Assembly: GCF_040111675.1 (NCBI RefSeq)
Contig: NZ_CP157794.1
Coordinates: 4,423,501-4,487,500, forward strand
Direction of reading: 5' to 3'
Origin: Salinarimonas sp.
Lineage (GTDB): Bacteria; Pseudomonadota; Alphaproteobacteria; Rhizobiales; Beijerinckiaceae
Length of the DNA stretch: 64,000 nucleotides
In this document: piece by piece, positions 58,865-64,000 of the stretch
Layout of the letters: every line of letters starts with the position of its first letter
How positions within the stretch are numbered: position 1 is the stretch's first letter
The notes under the pieces: model-generated
Told to the model about the DNA's origin: nothing
What the model saw: the letters and a program-made list of their open reading frames with translations, nothing else
Database searches by the model: none
Translations under genes and position numbers: made by a program

Positions 58865-59431
58865 TTGCTCTCCCCGAGCGAGCACGCGGCGCTCGTCGCC
58901 GCCGTCGCGCAGGAGCGGGATCGGGAGGCGTTCGCCCGCCTGTTCGACCATTTCGCCCCGCGGCTGACGGCCTATCTCATGCGCCAGGGCGCCGAGGCGG
59001 CCGTGGCCGAGGAGATCGTGCAGGACGCCATGGTGACCCTGTGGCGCAAGGCGGCCCTGTTCGACCCCGCGAAATCCTCGCTCACCACCTGGCTCTACCG
59101 AATCGCCCGCAACCGCCGCATCGACCTGATGCGCCGCGATCGGGACACGCCGGTCGAGCCGGAGAACCCGGTCTTCGACGTCGCGGACACGACCGATCTC
59201 GAGGGCGAGCTCGACGCGACCCAGCGCGAGGCCGCCGTCCGCGCGGCCATGAAGAGCCTGCCCGAGGAGCAGCGCAGCCTCGTCGTGCTGGCCTTTTTCG
59301 ACGGGCTCTCCCATTCCGACATCGCCGAGCGCACCGGCCTGCCGCTGGGCACCGTGAAGTCCCGCATCCGCCTCGCCTTCACCCGGCTCAGGCGGACGCT
59401 CGAGAGCGACGGGGTGGTCGAGGCGCGCTAG
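58865..59431 (+). CDS. ECF sigma factor, RpoE/ChrR-type group, without adjacent anti-sigma gene
   Basis: A 188-residue sigma factor. Region 2 is DREAFARLFDHFAPRLTAYL, EEIVQDAMVTLWRKAALFD and LTTWLYRIARNRRIDLMRRD. Region 4 is LPEEQRSLVVLAFFDGLSHS and LPLGTVKSRIRLAFTRLRR. This resembles the Rhodobacter RpoE group that responds to singlet oxygen through ChrR. No chrR-like gene follows; an oxidoreductase gene starts 14 bases after the stop. The start is uncertain. TTG 58865 has GAGG six bases upstream and gives the usual N-terminus, while GTG 58750 would add 38 Arg-rich residues. Confidence 0.85.
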   Translation: MLSPSEHAALVAAVAQERDREAFARLFDHFAPRLTAYLMRQGAEAAVAEEIVQDAMVTLWRKAALFDPAKSSLTTWLYRIARNRRIDLMRRDRDTPVEPENPVFDVADTTDLEGELDATQREAAVRAAMKSLPEEQRSLVVLAFFDGLSHSDIAERTGLPLGTVKSRIRLAFTRLRRTLESDGVVEAR

Positions 59432-59444
59432 GAGGGCTCCCGCG

Positions 59445-60419
59445 ATGAAGGCGATCCTGTGCGAGCGGCTGGGGCCGCCCGAGAGCCTCGTCCTCGCCGA
59501 TGTGCCGGTTCCCGAGCCCGGGCCGGGCGAGGCGCTGGTGCGGGTTCGCGCGGCGGCGCTGAACTTCTTCGACACGTTGATCATCGAGGGCAGGTACCAG
59601 TTCGCGCCCGACCTGCCGTTCTCGCCCGCGGGCGAGCTCTGCGGCGAGATCGCCGGGCTCGGCCCGGGCGTCTCCGGCTGGCGGGAGGGCCAGCGCGTCC
59701 TCGCCTATCTCGGCTGGGGCGCGGCGCGGGACTACGTCGTGGTCCCCGCCGAACGCCTCGTCGCCGTGCCGGACGCCCTCGAGGACGCCCGCGCGGCGGG
59801 CCTGAGCGTCACCTACGGCACCACCCTCCACGCGCTGATCGATCGCGCCGCCATCCGACCGGGCGAGACGCTCGCGGTGCTGGGCGCCGCCGGCGGGACC
59901 GGGCTCGCGGCGGTGGAGCTCGGCAAGGCGCTCGGCGCGCGGGTGATCGCCTGCGCCTCCTCCGGCGAGAAGCTGGCGCTCGCCCGCGAGAGCGGCGCCG
60001 ACGAGACCGTGAACTACGCCGAGGAGGACCTGAAGCAGCGCCTGAAGGCGCTGACCGGCGGGCGCGGCGTCGACGTCGTCTACGATCCCGTGGGCGGAGA
60101 CCTCGCCGAGCAGGCGCTGCGGGCGACGGCCTGGGAGGGGCGCTTCCTCGTCGTCGGCTTCGCCGGCGGGGCGATCCCGAAGATCCCGCTCAACCTCGTC
60201 CTGCTGAAAGGCTGCGACCTGCGCGGCGTGTTCTGGGGCGCGTTCCTCGAGCGCGAGCCCGCGCGGCACGCGGCGAACATGGAGCGGCTCGTCGCCTGGG
60301 CCGTCGACGGCACGGTGAAGGCGCGGGTCGACGCAGCCTATCCGCTCGCGCAGACGCCCGCCGCGCTGGGGCGGCTCGCCCGGCGCGAGGCGAAGGGCAA
60401 GCTCGTCGTCACGCCGTGA
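59445..60419 (+). CDS. Zinc-free NAD(P)H:quinone oxidoreductase (MDR superfamily)
   Basis: A 324-residue medium-chain dehydrogenase/reductase. It has a GroES-like N-terminal domain (VPVPEPGPGEALVRVRAAAL) and a Rossmann domain with AVLGAAGGTGLAAVELGKAL. Catalytic and structural zinc-ligand cysteines are absent, which places it with QorA-type reductases. Such enzymes reduce quinones or reactive alkenals. Being 14 bases after the lone sigma-factor gene, it may be part of the same transcript and an oxidative-stress function. Its last 11 bases overlap the convergent esterase gene. Confidence 0.88.
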   Translation: MKAILCERLGPPESLVLADVPVPEPGPGEALVRVRAAALNFFDTLIIEGRYQFAPDLPFSPAGELCGEIAGLGPGVSGWREGQRVLAYLGWGAARDYVVVPAERLVAVPDALEDARAAGLSVTYGTTLHALIDRAAIRPGETLAVLGAAGGTGLAAVELGKALGARVIACASSGEKLALARESGADETVNYAEEDLKQRLKALTGGRGVDVVYDPVGGDLAEQALRATAWEGRFLVVGFAGGAIPKIPLNLVLLKGCDLRGVFWGAFLEREPARHAANMERLVAWAVDGTVKARVDAAYPLAQTPAALGRLARREAKGKLVVTP

Positions 60420-61095
60420 AGGCGCGATCGAGCGCCGCCTCGACCATGTCCGCCGGCACGACGTGACCGCCCGCGAAGTCCCGCCAGTCGACGTCGTAGC
60501 CGTCGCGCGCGAGCCGCTGCGCCACCCGGCGGCCGCAGCGGTCGATCGGCAGGACCCGGTCGTCCCGGCCGTGGCAGACGAAGATTCGCGGGTGCGGGCG
60601 CCCCGGCGTCGGCGCGACGAAGCCCGGCGAGAAGGCGATCAGGTCGGCGAACAGTGCGGGGTTCGCGAGGCCGAGGGAGAGCGCGTACGAGGCGCCGTCG
60701 GAGAAGCCCGCGAGCGCCATCCGGACGGGGTCGATCCGCAGGCGGTCGAACGTCGCGGCGAGGGCCTCGTCGATACGGGCGACGTCGGGGCCGTAGTCGC
60801 GCTGCAACAGGTCCCAGGTCGCGCCCTCCGATTCGGGGCAGAGCACGACGACACCGCGGCGGGAGGCCGCCTCGCTCACCATCGGCAGCACGTCCATGGC
60901 GCCGGCCCCCGCGCCGTGGAGCATGAGGAGCAGCCCGGCCGGACGCGCCGGGTCGCGGGTGCCGGGCACGAAGAGGAGGCCGTCGCGCAGCCCGGCCTGA
61001 CGCAAGCCGTGCGTACCCGGCGCGATCACCGCGCCCTCGGGCGCGCCCGGGCGGGCCGAGAGCAGCCCGCGGCGATGCAGGGCGGTGACGGCCAT
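60409..61095 (-). CDS. Phospholipase/carboxylesterase-type alpha/beta hydrolase
   Basis: A 228-residue serine hydrolase related to carboxylesterases and PHB-depolymerase-like esterases. It has the oxyanion segment LLLMLHGAGAGAMDV, the nucleophile elbow MALAGFSDGASYALSLG (Ser in GFSDG), the Asp in IFVCHGRDDRVLPID and the His in DFAGGHVVPADM. No signal peptide, so it is cytoplasmic. Its ATG is 56 bases from the divergent kinase-like gene. Overlaps the quinone reductase gene tail to tail by 11 bases. Confidence 0.85.
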   Translation of the reverse strand: MAVTALHRRGLLSARPGAPEGAVIAPGTHGLRQAGLRDGLLFVPGTRDPARPAGLLLMLHGAGAGAMDVLPMVSEAASRRGVVVLCPESEGATWDLLQRDYGPDVARIDEALAATFDRLRIDPVRMALAGFSDGASYALSLGLANPALFADLIAFSPGFVAPTPGRPHPRIFVCHGRDDRVLPIDRCGRRVAQRLARDGYDVDWRDFAGGHVVPADMVEAALDRAFTA

Positions 61096-61151
61096 CGGCG
61101 TCTCCTCGACGGTCCCTCGCGCGTTCGGTCGGATATCGGGGAGGCAAGGCG

Positions 61152-62024
61152 GTGAGGGAAAACGGGTTCCAGGCGCCGCCCGATCAGGCGGAGGCGATCG
61201 GCCGGATCGTCGGCTCGGGCGGGCGCGTCCTCGTGCTCGGGCCGGTCGACGTCGGCAAGAGCGCCTTCTGCCGCCTGCTCCTCGAAGCCGGCGCCCAGGC
61301 CGGCCGGCGCGTCGCGCTCGTCGATGCCGATCCCGGCCAGAAGACCGTCGGTCCGCCGGCCGCGGTGACCCTCGCCCGCGGCCCGGACCTGCGTCTCGCC
61401 GGCCTCGCCTTCGTCGGCGCGGTCGACGTGCTGCGCGCGCCCGCGCGCGTGGCGCGGGGCGTGGAGGCCGCCCTCGCGCGTCTGGCGGGCGAGGGCGGAG
61501 CCGATCTCGCGGCGATCAATTCCGCGGGTCTCGTGACGCGCCCCGGCCACGGCCTGATCCGCGCGCTGATCGCGGCGGCGCGCCCGGACGCGATCGTGGC
61601 GATCGGCGGCGGCGAGGCGCTCGCGCCGGCGCTGGCGGGCGCGCGCGCACCGATCCTCGCCCTCGATCCCTCCCCGCGGGCGCGCCGCAAAAGCGCCGGC
61701 GCCCGCGCACGCGCCCGCCGGGAGGCGTTCGCCGCGTATTTCGCCGAGGCGGAGATCCGGCGGCTGCGTCTCGACGCCGCGGCGCGCGCGGCTCTCGCGG
61801 ACGCCCCGGACGGGCTGCTGCTCGGCCTGTGCCCGATCGAGCCCTGCGGCGACGCGCTCGCCCTTCTGGCCGGACGCGACGGCGAGGAGGCGCTTCTCCT
61901 TGCTCCGCAGGAGGTTCCACGCGCGCCCTCCACGGACGCGCCCCTTCCCGCGCGAATCGTGCCGGGCTTCGTCACCCTCGACCCGGACTGGCGCGCCGCG
62001 CCTCTGCCGGCGCCGGAACCCTGA
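61152..62024 (+). CDS. Clp1/Grc3-like P-loop protein, putative polynucleotide 5'-kinase
   Basis: A 290-residue P-loop protein. It has Walker A VLVLGPVDVGKSAFCRLLLE (about 26-45) and, after the next strand, LVDADPGQKTVGPPAAVTL (57-75), the box that defines Clp1/Grc3-type 5'-OH polynucleotide kinases. A lid region and a C-terminal part without recognised domains follow. It lacks the N- and C-terminal domains of eukaryotic Clp1. Bacterial members are little studied. The GTG at 61152 has AGGC(A)AGG upstream. It stands alone between an esterase and an EAL gene. Confidence 0.7.
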   Translation: MRENGFQAPPDQAEAIGRIVGSGGRVLVLGPVDVGKSAFCRLLLEAGAQAGRRVALVDADPGQKTVGPPAAVTLARGPDLRLAGLAFVGAVDVLRAPARVARGVEAALARLAGEGGADLAAINSAGLVTRPGHGLIRALIAAARPDAIVAIGGGEALAPALAGARAPILALDPSPRARRKSAGARARARREAFAAYFAEAEIRRLRLDAAARAALADAPDGLLLGLCPIEPCGDALALLAGRDGEEALLLAPQEVPRAPSTDAPLPARIVPGFVTLDPDWRAAPLPAPEP

Positions 62025-62249
62025 ATCGCGGCGGACGGCGCATACGTCGAATTGACGAAAATTAGTAATTTCGAAAGGGGCATGGCGAAACCATGCGCAC
62101 ACGGCCGCCGCGCGACCGCCCGAGCGGCGGCGCCAGCGAGAACGGCCGACAGGAAGAGGCGCCCCAGACGCGCGGGGGCGGCCGGGAACGCCGAACGGCG
62201 CCGGCCGGAAATCGAACGGAATCGGCGACGAGCCGACGAGGAGATTTCG

Positions 62250-63035
62250 GTGTATCACGACGCATTCTCCCCATCGGTGGATCGCGTCGGGCCAGCCGGC
62301 TGCGCCGCCTGCGCCGCCGCGCCCCGACGCGACTTCGCCATATCGATGGCCTTCCAGCCCATCGTCGACGTCGAGACGGCCCGGCCCTACGCCTACGAGG
62401 CGCTGGTGCGCGACCGCGACGGCGCGGGCGGCGCGGCGCGCGTCCTCTCGCGGGTCGAGCCGGAGGCGCGTTACGCCTTCGACCAGGCCTGCCGGGTGCG
62501 CGCCGTGACGCTCGCCGCCGCGCTCGGCCTCGCCGAGACGGGCGCTCTGCTGTCCATCAACTTCCTGCCGAACGCCGTCTACGAGCCGCGGACCTGCATA
62601 CGCCGCACGCTCGCGGCCGCACGGCGCGTCGGCTTTCCTCTCGACCGGCTGATGTTCGAGGTCAGCGAGAGCGAACGCGTCGCCGACGACGACCACCTCG
62701 CCCACATCGTCGCCTCCTATCGCGAGATGGGGTTCGTGACGGCCATCGACGATTTCGGCGCCGGGCATTCCGGCCTCGCGCTGCTGGCGCGCTTTCGACC
62801 CGACGTGATCAAGCTCGACATGGCGCTCGTCCGCGACATCGACGCGGACCCGGCGCGGCGGACGATCGTGCGTGCCATGGTCGGCATGACCCGCGAGCTC
62901 GGGGTGCGCCTCGTCGCGGAGGGGATCGAGACCCGCGCCGAGAGCGAGGCCCTCGCCCGGCTCGGCGTGCGCCTGCAGCAGGGCTACCGCTTCGCCAGGC
63001 CCGCCTTCGAGGCGCTGCCCCGGATCGACTCCTGA
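62250..63035 (+). CDS. EAL-domain cyclic-di-GMP phosphodiesterase with N-terminal CxxC
   Basis: A 261-residue stand-alone EAL protein predicted to hydrolyse c-di-GMP. The catalytic set is complete: Glu50-Ala-Leu-Val-Arg54, Asn104, Glu137, Asp167-Asp168 (AIDDFGAGHSG), Lys188, Glu224 (AEGIET) and Gln244-Gly-Tyr. A Cys18-x2-Cys21 pair precedes the domain and could bind a metal or be redox-sensitive. The GTG start at 62250 has GAGGAG six bases upstream; the longer frame upstream is Arg/Ala-rich intergenic sequence. A chemoreceptor gene starts 45 bases after its stop. Confidence 0.88.
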   Translation: MYHDAFSPSVDRVGPAGCAACAAAPRRDFAISMAFQPIVDVETARPYAYEALVRDRDGAGGAARVLSRVEPEARYAFDQACRVRAVTLAAALGLAETGALLSINFLPNAVYEPRTCIRRTLAAARRVGFPLDRLMFEVSESERVADDDHLAHIVASYREMGFVTAIDDFGAGHSGLALLARFRPDVIKLDMALVRDIDADPARRTIVRAMVGMTRELGVRLVAEGIETRAESEALARLGVRLQQGYRFARPAFEALPRIDS

Positions 63036-63080
63036 ACCTCCAATCCCGAACTCAACCAGACGCACAGGGAGCGACCTTCG

Positions 63081-64000
63081 ATGACCTCCTGGTTCGACGG
63101 ACTGTCCATCCGCGCCAAGATCGCGCTCGGCTTCACGCTCGTGCTCCTGGCCTTCGCCGGGGTCGCCGGCAAGACGACGCTCTCGCTCCTCGATGCGAGC
63201 CGCTCGTTCCAAGACTACCGAGAGGTGACGCGCGTCGCCGCCGCGCTCGCCGACATGAACGCCCAGAAATACGGCTCGCGGGTGGCGGCGGAGAGCTATC
63301 TCCTGACCGGCGACGTCAGCCATCTGCGCCTCGCCGAGGAGCGGTTCGGCAACACGATCGCCGCCTACGACAAGGCGCGCGCGGTGGTCGCCTCGCCGGA
63401 CCTCGCGGCGATGCTCGAAGGTCTGCGCCCGGAGGTCGACGCCTACCAGAACCATTTCGTGGACGTCCGCGAGACCGCCCGCGGCGAGACGCCCGAATAC
63501 GAGCGCCTGCGCGATCTGGGGCGCGCGGCGCTCGAGCGCATCTCCGCCGTCGACGCCGCGCTCGGCGAGCGCCGCGCCGCCGTCGGCCCGGTGATCGAGG
63601 CCACGATCGATGGCGCCGCCGAGCTCGCCGTCTGGGTCACCGGCGTCGCGCTGGCGATCGGGGCGGTGATCGCCTTCGTGCTCGGGCGCGCCATCGTGCG
63701 GCCGCTCGCCGGGATCACGGCGGCGATGGAGCGTGTCTCCGTCGGGAATCTCGAAGGCGAGGTGCCGTATCGGGAGCGCCGGGACGAGATCGGCGCCATG
63801 GCCGGCGCACTCGGCGTCTTCAAGGACGCGCTCGCGCAGAACCGCACCCTGGAGGCGGCGGCGAGAGCCCGCGAGGCGGAGGCGCAAGCCGCGCGCAAGC
63901 AGGAGCTCGAGGCCATCGCCGACGGCTTCGAGGAGAAGGTCGGGGCGCTCGTGCGCCAGCTCTCCGCCGCCGCGGGCGAGCTCGAGACGACGGCGGGCAC
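63081..64000 (+). CDS. Methyl-accepting chemotaxis protein, cut by window end
   Basis: 306 codons of a transmembrane chemoreceptor. TM1 lies near 15-32 (IALGFTLVLLAFAGVAG), followed by a helical periplasmic sensor of about 150 residues (a four-helix or HBM-type bundle: YREVTRVAAALADMNAQKYG). TM2 lies near 191-211 (LAVWVTGVALAIGAVIAFVLG), then a HAMP domain (IVRPLAGITAAMERVSVGNL, PYRERRDEIGAMAGALGVF) and the start of the signalling helices (EEKVGALVRQLSAAAGELE). The methylation and CheA-contact regions lie beyond the edge. It probably shares a transcript with the EAL gene. Confidence 0.9.
   Translation, partial: MTSWFDGLSIRAKIALGFTLVLLAFAGVAGKTTLSLLDASRSFQDYREVTRVAAALADMNAQKYGSRVAAESYLLTGDVSHLRLAEERFGNTIAAYDKARAVVASPDLAAMLEGLRPEVDAYQNHFVDVRETARGETPEYERLRDLGRAALERISAVDAALGERRAAVGPVIEATIDGAAELAVWVTGVALAIGAVIAFVLGRAIVRPLAGITAAMERVSVGNLEGEVPYRERRDEIGAMAGALGVFKDALAQNRTLEAAARAREAEAQAARKQELEAIADGFEEKVGALVRQLSAAAGELETTAG

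Noticed and set aside
1..64000. CRISPR arrays, insertion sequences, prophage, toxin-antitoxin or defence islands, tRNA genes
   Set aside because: No regularly spaced repeats, transposase or integrase motifs, restriction or defence domains, or tRNA T-loop patterns were noticed on reading. A tRNA-scan and profile search would be needed to be certain.

Overview
The window is a GC-rich (roughly 70% by eye) chromosomal segment of an alphaproteobacterium, most likely in the Hyphomicrobiales (Rhizobiales). The evidence is gcrA, IalB-family and Omp25/Omp31-type genes, a PodJ-like SEL1 protein, candidate EcfG-type promoters (GGAAC-N16/17-CGTT) and an Mrp antiporter operon with a fused A/B subunit. A Methylobacterium/Salinarimonas-like relative is a reasonable guess, but it cannot be fixed without a database. 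About 66 protein genes are recognised, packed on both strands. No tRNA, rRNA, insertion sequence, prophage or CRISPR array was seen, so this is mostly core genome.

Layout. 0-3 kb: RNA modification (rsmD partial, rluB-like, tadA). 3-9.6 kb: a large coiled-coil/SEL1 polarity-type protein, a TSUP exporter with its TIGR02186 partner, and DUF3429. 9.7-13.6 kb: an outer-membrane barrel, an odd HhH protein, a UbiH-type hydroxylase and tesB. 13.6-16 kb: a palindromic repeat element, then glnK-amtB behind a good sigma-54 promoter. 16-23 kb: XRE regulator, class I fumarase, 4HBT thioesterase, HAD dehalogenase, 2-hydroxyacid dehydrogenase and two convergent nucleotide-sugar epimerases. 23-27.7 kb: an ECF sigma / anti-sigma / subtilisin-like protease operon, divergent from a small exported protein and a proline-rich outer-membrane barrel. 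27.7-36.4 kb: envelope proteins, an acyltransferase, a HisKA_2 kinase, a GntR regulator, gcrA, ftsY and an RluA-type synthase. 36.4-41.4 kb: a 47-residue membrane protein, a Cys/Met PLP enzyme, an RBBP9-like protein, ferredoxin-NADP reductase, a DUF4142 protein, a lone receiver and a candidate 6S RNA. 41.4-46.6 kb: ygfA, a YmdB-type phosphodiesterase, exoD, a universal stress protein, a BON-like protein and a hydrolase. 46.9-52.8 kb: the complete mrpA(B)CDEFG operon. 52.9-64 kb: gpmA, DUF1611, a second universal stress protein, recX, a CYTH-CHAD protein, ialB, a lone RpoE-like sigma factor, a quinone oxidoreductase, an esterase, a Clp1-like kinase, an EAL phosphodiesterase and a chemoreceptor cut by the window end.

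The most interesting unit is the 23.0-25.9 kb operon. The anti-sigma factor lacks the usual zinc motif, and its extracytoplasmic domain has the same apparent beta-alpha-beta-alpha layout as the prodomain of the subtilase encoded just downstream. This suggests, as inference only, that the protease or its prodomain talks to the anti-sigma factor. A second theme is a possible general-stress group at 36.4-41 kb. Two perfect EcfG-type promoters and one near match sit in front of a 47-residue membrane protein, a DUF4142 protein and a single-domain response regulator. A third is cell-cycle control: six GANTC sites lie upstream of gcrA, and three CtrA-like TTAA-N7-TTAA variants lie in intergenic regions. 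Everything else looks like conventional housekeeping.
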